DNA of 64,000 nucleotides, taken from positions 103,508 through 167,507 of the forward strand of contig NZ_JBHYDX010000008.1 in assembly GCF_051860505.1 (NCBI RefSeq). Reading direction: 5' to 3'. Of the stretch, positions 35,425 through 42,444 are shown piece by piece (positions within the stretch are counted from its first letter, which is position 1; each line of letters starts with the position of its first letter). A model generated the notes under the pieces. That model was not told the DNA's origin and searched no databases. It saw nothing but the letters and a program-made list of their open reading frames with translations. The position numbers and the translations under genes are program-made. The stretch comes from Pannonibacter sp051860505 (GTDB lineage: Bacteria; Pseudomonadota; Alphaproteobacteria; Rhizobiales; Stappiaceae).

Positions 35425-37503
35425 ATGCCTGGACGACTTTTCCTGCAATGCCTTGGCCCGGTGCGCCTGTTCGCGCCGGGGGGCGAGCCGTTCTCGTTCA
35501 AGACGCGCAAATCGCTGGCCCTGATCGGGTTTCTCCTGCGTCGACCGGGTTTTTCCGCCACCCGATCTGAAATCGCCGCGCTGTTGTGGAGCGAGGGCGA
35601 TCGCAACCGGGCAACCGTTTCTTTGCGCCAGGCGGTCTCGCATGTCCGCCAGGCGGAGGCGGCCTGCGGGGTGCCACTGATCGAGGCGACGCCCACCGGG
35701 ATCAGTCTGCTCGGCGAATCCCTCACCACCGACCTCGATCTGTTGCAGCAGCTCCTGGCCGGCCAGGTTCCCTTCGACGCCGACCGGCTTGCCCGTCTCT
35801 GGGGCGGTGACTTTCTCAGTGGCTTTGACGCCATCGATCCGGCCTTTGCCGAATGGCTCGGGCTGGAGCAGGAGCGGGTGCGCTCCAGCGTCATCGAAAA
35901 GGCTGTCACTGCGCTTGAGGCGCTGCGGCGGGTGACGGACGCGAGCGCGGCAATGCAGCGCGAGGTCATAGCCGGTTTTCTTGTCAGCCTCGATCCGGCC
36001 AATGAATTTGCCCACCAGACCTTGATCCGGCATTTTCTGGACCAGGGCCGGCGCGAACGGGCCATGCAGCAGCTGCGCGACTGCACGAGGGAATTGCGTA
36101 ACCTTCTCGACGAGGAGCCGGATCCGGCGACGCTGCAACTGTTGGAACAGCCGGCCAGGGCGGGCCAGGCCGTACCGCACCTCGCGCGCCTGGTGCCGCC
36201 GGCAGATCTGTCGGCCGAGGCGTCGCCGGTGACGGCGTCCGCCGCACCGATCCCCTCCGGGCAATCCATGGCTGATTCCATGGTGGACTTGCCGGCGCTT
36301 CGCCGGGACATCACCCTGCCGGTCCTGTCGATTGCCAGTCTGTCCTTCGAGCGCGAGGCCGATCATGTTGCGCTGTCGCTGCGCGATGACATCGTCGCCG
36401 GTCTTTCGGCCTACCGCTGTTTCGAACTGTTCGAGGCGGCCTACTGGATGGGCGAGGACGGAACGGCGCCGATGCGGGTGGATGGCGGTGAACTGGGCAG
36501 TTTCCTGCTGCGCTTCCGCCGCGACCGCATGCTGAACCGGATCTACGTCCAGCTGGAGAACCGCAGCAGCGGCCAGATCGCCTTCAACGAAGTCATTGAC
36601 CTGACCCTTGCTCGCTCGCGCTCCGAGCGGATCGAGGCCGTCTACCGGACGGTGAGCCGGGTTTATGGCCATATCATCGGCCGGCTGCGCCAGCGTCCCG
36701 GTCGCTCGGCGTTTTCGCGCTGGTGTCAGGCCGAGGCGCTGATCTGGGAATTCAACCTTGCGTCCGACCGCAAAGCCCTCCAGATCCTCAGCGAACTCGA
36801 GCAGTCTCACGACAATTTCAGTCTGATCTATGCCGGTCGCTGTTCGATCCTGATGAAACAGGCGCTGTGTTATCCTTATCCGGGGATCGGCAGCCTCGAC
36901 CAGGACGAAGTCCTGACGCTTGCCGAGAAGGCAGTCGCTCTGGATCCCTGGCAGGTGGTCAACCATCGCATGAACGGCTGGACGCTGATCCAGTCCGGCC
37001 GCGCCGATGACGCTGGACGGGCGTTCAAACAGGCGCTCGCGCTCAACCCGCTCGATCCGATGAACACCATTTCCGCCGCCGAGGCTCTGGCGCATATCGG
37101 CGATATCGGCAAGGCGACCGAACTCGCCCTCCGCGCTTTTGAGGGCCTGGCCACGACGCCGCGCATCGTCTACGGCTACATGGCAAACATCTTCTTCGCC
37201 TCGGGGGATTTCGACCGGGCGGCCGACTATTCCCGCCGGGGGCCGATCGACAACATCCATGTCCTTGCCACCCGTCTTGCCGCCCAGCATGGCGCCGGCC
37301 TGACGGAAGAGGCGGCCGCGACACGGTCCATGCTCCTCCAGCGGATCGGAACCCAGTTCGGCCGGCTCGATCCATCGGCCCATTCAGCCGAACTGACGGC
37401 CTGGCTCGAGCAGGTTAACATGTTCCAGGCGCCGGCGATCCGGGCGACGTTCAATGCCGCGCTCGACACCTTGCGTGAGACGCTGGGTCTGCGTCGCCTG
37501 TGA
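35425..37503 (+). CDS. BTAD/TPR-type transcriptional regulator
   Basis: 692 residues from ATG 35425. The N-terminus FLQCLGPVRLFAPGGEPFSF and RKSLALIGFLLRRPGFSATR are a SARP/OmpR-like winged helix, followed by a bacterial transcriptional activator domain (about 100-240; QREVIAGFLVSLDPANEFAH, LRNLLDEEPDPATL). The C-terminal part (about 430-690) has TPR-like helices (ALNPLDPMNTISAAEALAHI). No membrane helices. BTAD proteins usually activate neighbouring, often secondary-metabolite, genes, so it is the likely switch of the YcaO island. Confidence 0.82.
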   Translation: MPGRLFLQCLGPVRLFAPGGEPFSFKTRKSLALIGFLLRRPGFSATRSEIAALLWSEGDRNRATVSLRQAVSHVRQAEAACGVPLIEATPTGISLLGESLTTDLDLLQQLLAGQVPFDADRLARLWGGDFLSGFDAIDPAFAEWLGLEQERVRSSVIEKAVTALEALRRVTDASAAMQREVIAGFLVSLDPANEFAHQTLIRHFLDQGRRERAMQQLRDCTRELRNLLDEEPDPATLQLLEQPARAGQAVPHLARLVPPADLSAEASPVTASAAPIPSGQSMADSMVDLPALRRDITLPVLSIASLSFEREADHVALSLRDDIVAGLSAYRCFELFEAAYWMGEDGTAPMRVDGGELGSFLLRFRRDRMLNRIYVQLENRSSGQIAFNEVIDLTLARSRSERIEAVYRTVSRVYGHIIGRLRQRPGRSAFSRWCQAEALIWEFNLASDRKALQILSELEQSHDNFSLIYAGRCSILMKQALCYPYPGIGSLDQDEVLTLAEKAVALDPWQVVNHRMNGWTLIQSGRADDAGRAFKQALALNPLDPMNTISAAEALAHIGDIGKATELALRAFEGLATTPRIVYGYMANIFFASGDFDRAADYSRRGPIDNIHVLATRLAAQHGAGLTEEAAATRSMLLQRIGTQFGRLDPSAHSAELTAWLEQVNMFQAPAIRATFNAALDTLRETLGLRRL

Positions 37504-37524
37504 CTGCCGCGCGATGCGGCTGCC

Positions 37525-37845
37525 TCAGTTGCGCCCGCTGGCCGCATCCGGTGCGGTTGCTGTTCCAAGGGTGCTGTCGGCAATGCCGTTGAGATAGTCC
37601 TCGTCGACCCGGTCAAGCTTGGCCGGATTGTAGCGGTAAGGCAGCACCACGTGCCGCTTTGCGGATGTGTCGCAAACGACGGTGAAGTCGAACAGCGCGA
37701 TGACATCCGCCGGTACACCGGCCTTGGCCAAGACGGCTTTCGGATTGTCGACAAGGGCCTTGCGCTTGGATGGATCCGTTCCGGCCTCGGCAAGGACACG
37801 TCCGAGGGCCGCGACTTTGCTGGCAGGCATCGGGAAGCGAGCCAT
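37525..37845 (-). CDS. Small protein resembling nitrile-hydratase-like leader peptides (NHLP)
   Basis: 106 residues from ATG 37845 (GGAGA upstream). The order of features matches NHLP-family RiPP precursors: KALVDNPKAVLAKAGVPADV (28-47; the L..DP..vL...G block), FDFTVVCDTSAKRHVVLP (52-69; the v.V.eDT...h.VLP block), then DRVDEDYLNGIAD (78-90; the d.eL..vAGG block). The final double glycine is missing (IADST), so normal protease/exporter cleavage is doubtful. The last 16 residues (STLGTATAPDAASGRN) are rich in Ser/Thr and could be a core. Assignment is by pattern; it could also be a divergent leader-derived protein. Confidence 0.6.
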   Translation of the reverse strand: MARFPMPASKVAALGRVLAEAGTDPSKRKALVDNPKAVLAKAGVPADVIALFDFTVVCDTSAKRHVVLPYRYNPAKLDRVDEDYLNGIADSTLGTATAPDAASGRN

Positions 37846-37886
37846 GGCTGTTTCTCCGTGAGGTCGGGCAGGAGGCCGGGCCATCA

Positions 37887-37908
37887 GCCCCGCTTGGTGA
37901 AGCGGGGC
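37887..37908. terminator. Intercistronic hairpin between the two small island genes
   Basis: GCCCCGCTT / AAGCGGGGC, a perfect 9-bp stem with a GGTG loop. It lies in the 82-bp gap between the two minus-strand genes. There is no T run, so it may be an attenuator or an mRNA-stability element rather than a terminator. Confidence 0.5.
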
Positions 37909-37927
37909 CTCCAGGCAGGGTTTTCAG

Positions 37928-38197
37928 TTACTCGGGCAGGATTTCGTAGAAGCAGATGCCCAGGGCCTTGCGGCCGAGTTCGGCGAAATAGGCCGCGTCG
38001 CCGGCTTCCACGCGGGCAGCGTCCAGATCGGCAGGAACAACGAGATGCACGCTGTCGACACCGTCGGCCAGCACGGTGGTGCCGGAGGTTGCGGCTTCAA
38101 CGAGCGCGGCGGCTTCGCTGGCTTCACCGGTGTTGACCAGCTGACCGATGCGGGCGCCAAAGCTGACGAGTGAGTCACGGGTAATTTCCTGACGCAT
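37928..38197 (-). CDS. Small hypothetical protein of the YcaO island
   Basis: 89 residues, first gene of the minus-strand pair. It starts MRQEITRDSLVSFGARIGQL, continues with Ala-rich helix, then DGVDSVHLVVPADLD (46-60) and ends GKALG-like RKALGICFYEILPE. The DSVHLVVP stretch echoes the HVVLP of its neighbour, hinting at a related precursor or an accessory protein. One Cys near the C-terminus. I cannot place it in a family. Confidence 0.55.
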   Translation of the reverse strand: MRQEITRDSLVSFGARIGQLVNTGEASEAAALVEAATSGTTVLADGVDSVHLVVPADLDAARVEAGDAAYFAELGRKALGICFYEILPE

Positions 38198-38505
38198 GTC
38201 GAACCTCTGTCAGTCGCAAAGACCAGGCGGCGGGCATGAGTGTCCCGCTGCCGCTGGTGCTTGGGGTGCGCCGCGGCCTGCCGTTGGGTCTTTGGGCCCG
38301 TTGTGGGCCGGTGTTGGAACGGATGTCTTGTTGTTGAGCCCTGGCCGGTGCCAGTGGAGGGTTCCAGGCCGGCAGGTCAGGACCTTGCTGCCGGACCGGA
38401 ACCGCATGGTCCGTCCGAGCCCCTTTACCTTCATCGCCCCGATTGCGTTCAGCAAGGGGGGCTGTCAGGCTCCCCGTCAACGCAACTGGCGGATGGTCCC
38501 GGGCT
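38198..38505. other. Divergent intergenic region upstream of the YcaO gene
   Basis: About 300 bp between the divergent 89-aa gene and YcaO. It should hold both promoters. I see no clear sigma-70 boxes and no gene. A perfect DnaA-box match (TGTGGATAA, 38505-38513) lies at its right edge. Confidence 0.4.
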
Positions 38506-39957
38506 GTGGATAAAGTTAACACTGTCTTAAAGGGAGGGGGCGGGCCGCTTGCGCCGGGCCGGGAAGCTTCGTCTTGCCTCCGGAAAAACCTTGCTCAGAT
38601 CGGTCAGGTTCTGGGTCTGCAGCAAACGGGAGCAAGCGTCCCCGAGGCCGTTGCGCCCGCTGCGTCGCTGCCGCCCGATCTCACGCCCTTCCTGCCGCTT
38701 CTTGAGGCGTGGCCGCTGGCGATCCGGGCCCTTCCGGTGGACGGCAGCGGTCTCTGTCTGGTGACTGCGATGCTGGATGCGCCGGCCGCCAGTGTCACGG
38801 CAACATCTGAAAACAGCTGGCGTGCCAATGCTTTGAAGAGCCTTGAGGCACTTGTCAGCGGCGGGCAGGGGGAAAGCCGGCTCGGAGCGCTGCAATCCTG
38901 CCTCGGGGAGATGGCCGAACGCCTCAGTCTCGTGTCCCGCGGCCTGACGGATCCGCTCGTTCATGTTCACGATCAGGGGCTTGCGGAAATTGCGGCCGGG
39001 ACGTTGCTGCGCTTCAGCCCAGGGCAGGAGCAGGCTCTGGTCCGGACCTACCCGGTTCTGGCTCGGCATTGGACCGGCACGGCGATTGACTGGAACGCGC
39101 TGTCGCCCCGCCGACTTGCTGCGGTGCCCCTTGACGGGGGTGGGGCCGTTCAGCTTCCGTCACTTGGACAACTGATCGGGGAGGGCACCTGGTCTGGTCT
39201 GACTGGCTTGCCGCTTGCGTCCTCCGTTGGAACGGCGGTCTGGGCGGACCGGGAGGAGGCGCGCCGCAGGGCCCTTGCCGAAGCCGGCGAGCGCGATGCG
39301 GTGGGCCTTTGGTGGTACAACCGGCTGGGGATAACTCCGCTTGCCATGGGGGTGGTACAGGAGGTTCTGCCTGAAATTTGTGCAAGTTGGATCGCTGACC
39401 GTCAGCGCGTCACCCGATTTTTCCTGCTTCCGAGCGAACTGGCACAGCATGTCGTGATGGCCTTGTCCTGGACAGGCGACGGGCGGATGGGTGTCGGCGG
39501 CTTTGCGGCGGCTGCCGATGCGGCCGCTGCGATCCGCTCGGCCTTTGCCGAACTGGTTCAGGGGGAGCGGATGCTCGATCTCCGGCTCTCTGGCTTGTCC
39601 GGCCAGATGCCCGGTGCCAATCGCTTGCCGCCCGCGCTGGATCTGGCACTCAACCGTGACATCCGAACGGAGTTCCGGCTTGTTCCGGACAGTGCTGTGG
39701 CGGCGACCAGTCTTCCGCCCGCCTTCACGCCGGACGCGTTGGCCACCAGTCTGCTGGACCGGCGGATGAGGGTTTATATCCTCGATCTGACCCGCCCGGA
39801 CATTGGTCTTGCCTGTGCGAAAGTGGTCAGTCCCGACCTGATTGACTGGCAGCCGCGCTTCGGAGGCTGGCGTCTCAATGGACCGGACCATGCGGAAGGC
39901 GGACAACAAGGCATTGAAAGAGAGAGAGATTTCTCCAGTCGACCGTTTCCGTTCTGA
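38506..39957 (+). CDS. YcaO-domain protein
   Basis: About 483 residues. YcaO ATP-binding signatures are visible: SCLGEMAERLSL (the S/C..GE..ER motif, around nt 38897-38930), ADREEARRRALAEAGERDAV (A....AL.E..ERDA, around nt 39247-39300) and LDLTRPDIGLACAKVVSPDL (D.T.pdiG..v.kv..P.L). YcaO enzymes use ATP to activate peptide backbone amides for azoline, thioamide or amidine formation. The C-terminus ends RPFPF, a short form of the Pro-x-Pro-x-Pro tail of azoline cyclases. The start is uncertain: GTG 38506 or TTG 38443. No TfuA, E1-like partner or dehydrogenase is nearby. Confidence 0.78.
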   Translation: MDKVNTVLKGGGGPLAPGREASSCLRKNLAQIGQVLGLQQTGASVPEAVAPAASLPPDLTPFLPLLEAWPLAIRALPVDGSGLCLVTAMLDAPAASVTATSENSWRANALKSLEALVSGGQGESRLGALQSCLGEMAERLSLVSRGLTDPLVHVHDQGLAEIAAGTLLRFSPGQEQALVRTYPVLARHWTGTAIDWNALSPRRLAAVPLDGGGAVQLPSLGQLIGEGTWSGLTGLPLASSVGTAVWADREEARRRALAEAGERDAVGLWWYNRLGITPLAMGVVQEVLPEICASWIADRQRVTRFFLLPSELAQHVVMALSWTGDGRMGVGGFAAAADAAAAIRSAFAELVQGERMLDLRLSGLSGQMPGANRLPPALDLALNRDIRTEFRLVPDSAVAATSLPPAFTPDALATSLLDRRMRVYILDLTRPDIGLACAKVVSPDLIDWQPRFGGWRLNGPDHAEGGQQGIERERDFSSRPFPF

Positions 39958-39984
39958 TGGCGCCGTCGATGCAAAGGTGTACGC

Positions 39985-40013
39985 TTGACACGCAGGCGGT
40001 CCCGGCCTAGAAA
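39985..40013 (+). promoter_or_regulatory. Strong sigma-70-type promoter of a small RNA
   Basis: TTGACA at 39985-39990, a 17-bp spacer, and TAGAAA at 40008-40013. It starts 28 bp after the YcaO stop and points away from it toward a run of hairpins and a terminator. No coding start with an SD follows before the terminator. Confidence 0.7.
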
Positions 40014-40018
40014 AAAGA

Positions 40019-40132
40019 TGAGATTGAAACTCCACTTTTGGAGCGGCGTTCTCACCGGCTCTCGCCGGTTCCCCTCTTGGGGTCTCTGGAAACCAGACTT
40101 AACGGCGGGCCTTCGGGTCCGCCTCTTTTTTT
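40019..40132 (+). ncRNA. Candidate structured small RNA
   Basis: About 110 nt from the predicted start near 40019 to the T run. Five hairpins follow each other: 40030-40043 (CTCCA/TGGAG), 40054-40069 (ACCGGC/GCCGGT), 40071-40082 (CCCC/GGGG), 40085-40097 (TCTGG/CCAGA) and the terminator. Loops are short (CTTT, TCTC, TCTT, AAA, TTCG). I do not recognise a known RNA family; it is not tmRNA, 6S, SRP or RNase P by its features. It could also be a leader of the Tim44-like gene 167 bp on, ending in a terminator. Confidence 0.6.
40104..40132 (+). terminator. Rho-independent terminator with TTCG tetraloop
   Basis: GGCGGGCC-TTCG-GGTCCGCC (8 bp, one G-T pair) followed by TCTTTTTTT. One of the strongest terminators in the window. 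Confidence 0.92.
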
Positions 40133-40298
40133 GCCGCTGAGGCCGGTGTCTGGAAATATCTGGAAATATTTCTCCCGATCCTTGGCGGCATGTCTTTCAA
40201 ATCCCTACGGGAAACCCCATATCCACTCCAAAGGGCCGTTTGTTAAGGCCTGTAGTCAACCGGAGCCCGTCATTCGGAGCCCGTTACCGGAGAAGGAA

Positions 40299-41384
40299 AT
40301 GCCATCCGTGTCTCGCCGTTTCACCCGTATTACGACTGCCGCCATTCTCGGGTTTGCTGCCCTGCTCATTGCCGCCGATTATGCTGAGGCGCGTCGCGCG
40401 GGCGGTGGCGGAGGCTTCGGCAGCCGAGGCACACGCACCTTCCAGTCAACACCGGCAACCCCGACCGCGCCCGGCACTGCCGCGCCGATTGAGCGTTCCA
40501 TGACCCCTAACCCCGGCCCGACCAACCCGGGCGTCAACCAGGCGGCCCGTCCGGGCGCACAGGCCCCGGCGGCCCAGCAGCCAGGCCTATTCGGCAGCTT
40601 TGGCCGCTCGATGCTGGGCGGCCTGATGGTCGGCGGTCTCATCGGCATGCTGATGGGGCAGGGACTGGGCGGTATGGCCGGCTTCTTCGGCCTGCTGCTG
40701 CAGATCGGCGTCATCGCCCTGATCGTGATGCTTGTGATGCGGTTCCTGGCCAGCCGGCGTCAGCCGACCCCGGTGCCGGCCTATGCATCTGCCGGCGGTG
40801 CAAGGCCGCGTCCGGACGCGGACCGGTTCAACAGCCAGTCCAGTGGCATGAACGCCCGCTCCGACATGGCGACAAACACCGCCACACTGGCAACCGGTGG
40901 CCTTGCTGGTCTCGCTGGCGGCCTGTTCTCTGGCGGGGCGTCCGACGCTGCTGCTGCCCAGCTGGCCGGGACGCCAATCGAGATCGAAGGGGCGGATTTC
41001 GACCGCTTCGAGCAGATGCTGACGGACGTGCAGGAGGCCTACGGCCGCGAGGATTTCGCCGCCCTGCGCCGTCTCGCCACCCCGGAGGCCATGTCTTACC
41101 TTGCCGAGGAACTGGGCGAACTGGCAACCGAAGGCCGCCGCAACCATGTCACGGACGTCAAGCTGCTGCAGGGCGATCTCGCCGAGGCCTGGCATGAAGA
41201 CGGCACCGACTATGCCACCGTTGCCATGCGCTATGAGAGCATCGACGTGATGCTCAACCGCGAGACCGGCGACGTCATCGAGGGCAATCCGGACCTTCCG
41301 GGTGAAAGCACCGAGATCTGGACCTTCGCCCGCAAGCGCGGCGGCGACTGGAAACTCTCCGCAATCCAGGGCGTGTCCGCCTGA
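40299..41384 (+). CDS. Tim44-like domain membrane protein
   Basis: 361 residues from ATG 40299 (AGAAGGAA upstream). A signal-like helix (about 10-30) and a Gly/Ala/Pro-rich region (RRAGGGGGFGSRGTRTFQ) lead to two glycine-zipper helices (about 105-150; LGGLMVGGLIGMLMGQGLGG). The C-terminal 140 residues form a Tim44-like domain (FDRFEQMLTDVQEAYGREDF and EIWTFARKRGGDWKLSAIQG). Bacterial Tim44-like proteins are membrane-associated; no precise function is known. The terminator hairpin 23 bp downstream is duplicated by the first mobile element. Confidence 0.85.
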   Translation: MPSVSRRFTRITTAAILGFAALLIAADYAEARRAGGGGGFGSRGTRTFQSTPATPTAPGTAAPIERSMTPNPGPTNPGVNQAARPGAQAPAAQQPGLFGSFGRSMLGGLMVGGLIGMLMGQGLGGMAGFFGLLLQIGVIALIVMLVMRFLASRRQPTPVPAYASAGGARPRPDADRFNSQSSGMNARSDMATNTATLATGGLAGLAGGLFSGGASDAAAAQLAGTPIEIEGADFDRFEQMLTDVQEAYGREDFAALRRLATPEAMSYLAEELGELATEGRRNHVTDVKLLQGDLAEAWHEDGTDYATVAMRYESIDVMLNRETGDVIEGNPDLPGESTEIWTFARKRGGDWKLSAIQGVSA

Positions 41385-41407
41385 TCCAGTGTGCTGTGAT
41401 GAAACCG

Positions 41408-41632
41408 AGCCCGGCCAGGTGCCGGGCTCAGGCTGATGGCAGACCCTCTATCGTCATCCCGGGCGCAGCGGAGCGGAGACCCGGGACCGGAGAGCCGAGG
41501 TTTTTCCTAGGGTAACTCATTGAAATATAGAGGCCCCGGCTCTCCGGTCCTGGCTCGGCGCTGCGCTTGGCCGGGATGACTTCGGTGAGGTCGAGGCTTG
41601 TCATCAACCTCAGCCCGGCCAGGTGCCGGGCT
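41408..41632. repeat. Duplicated terminator hairpin flanking element copy 1
   Basis: A 21-bp hairpin (8-bp stem AGCCCGGC/GCCGGGCT, 5-nt loop) occurs identically at 41408-41428 and 41612-41632. Only the right copy is followed by the T run (41632-41637). The duplicated unit is exactly the stem-loop. The original must have been the terminator of the Tim44-like gene. Confidence 0.88.
41429..41611 (+). mobile_element. Palindromic MITE-like element, copy 1
   Basis: 183 bp of non-coding DNA with imperfect terminal inverted repeats of about 17 bp (consensus nAGnnTGATGACAAACC) and long internal arms beginning GTCATCCCGG and ending CCGGGATGAC. The centre TAACTCATTGAAATATAGAG is asymmetric and conserved in all three copies, which fixes orientation. 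It lies between convergent genes and encodes no protein, so it would need a transposase supplied elsewhere. Confidence 0.82.
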
Positions 41633-41644
41633 TTTTTGCGCCCG

Positions 41645-42202
41645 TCAGCGGTTCACCAGCACCGGCCGGCCATCAGCCTCTGGCCGTGACAGGGTCATCA
41701 CCCAGAAATGCCGCCAGGTCCCGTCCGAGCGACGGACCCGGGCAAGACCCATCCGCGTGACATAGGGATTGAGCAGGTTGCGGTCGTGTCCGGCCGATCC
41801 CTGCCAGCCGGCAAAGGCCGCCTCCTGCGAGGCGTAACCGGCCCCGAGGTTCTCCGCCCCTGCATAGTTGCGGTAGCCTGCCGCATCCAGCCGTCCCGAC
41901 AGTCCTTCTGCGCTGTGCTGCCGCGTCTTCATGCTGTCGCGCTCGGCGATGTAGCGGGCCATGTCCGCCGAGACCTGCGTCAGCCGAGGGTCCAGCGAGA
42001 CGGGGGCCACGCCCTTGCTGGCGCGATAGGCATTGAGTTGTGCCAGCATGGCCGGTTCATCCACGGCAACGGGCTCGATGACGGTCGCAGGGCCAAGCTT
42101 GGTTGGTTCCAGCCCGGCGCAACTTGCAAGGGCGAGGCCAAGGGCAAGGGCAAGGCCAAGTCTGGTAAGGAACAGGCGACGGGTCTGCATCGGCGGTTTC
42201 AT
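41645..42202 (-). CDS. CAP/SCP-domain lipoprotein
   Basis: 185 residues from ATG 42202 (GGAG upstream). Twin Arg in MQTRRLFLTRL and the lipobox LASC near residue 30 suggest a lipid-anchored envelope protein. The CAP domain (about 52-180) has LNAYRASKGVAPVSLDPRL, the HSAEG and AENLGAGY motifs, and GWQGSAGHDRNLLNP with conserved histidines. Bacterial CAP proteins are secreted and of unclear biochemical role. It converges with the Tim44-like gene across element copy 1. Confidence 0.87.
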   Translation of the reverse strand: MKPPMQTRRLFLTRLGLALALGLALASCAGLEPTKLGPATVIEPVAVDEPAMLAQLNAYRASKGVAPVSLDPRLTQVSADMARYIAERDSMKTRQHSAEGLSGRLDAAGYRNYAGAENLGAGYASQEAAFAGWQGSAGHDRNLLNPYVTRMGLARVRRSDGTWRHFWVMTLSRPEADGRPVLVNR

Positions 42203-42444
42203 CTGGCGCTCCGGATCGGATCGTCTCGCAGTAGGACAGTTTGGCGGCAAGGCCAAGTCGAGAGGCAGGCTTTTATGGGGCTTTTCTGCGCGTCAGCCCT
42301 GCATTACATCCGCTGGCGGTCCCTTCAAGCGGAAGTCTTCCGTTTCCCTTTTCCCCGCACTCCTGTAGGAAGCGCGATTGAATGAGCGGATGCGTCCGGG
42401 CCTGGGGAGCCCGCCCGTGTTCATCCCGATGCGTCAGGCGAACC

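Noticed and set aside
35299..37383. 694-aa antisense frame opposite the BTAD regulator
   Set aside because: Lacks any domain; the plus strand encodes a coherent BTAD/TPR protein.
34393..38513. Two perfect DnaA-box matches (TTATCCACA at 34393-34401 and its complement at 38505-38513)
   Set aside because: They are 4 kb apart and single, with no box cluster, AT-rich unwinding region or replication gene. This does not support an origin.
38549..38764. 71-aa frame starting at TTG 38549 with a good SD near the YcaO start
   Set aside because: It runs in another frame inside YcaO, is Arg/Trp-rich and has no family features. It makes the YcaO start uncertain but is not supported as a gene or as frameshifting.
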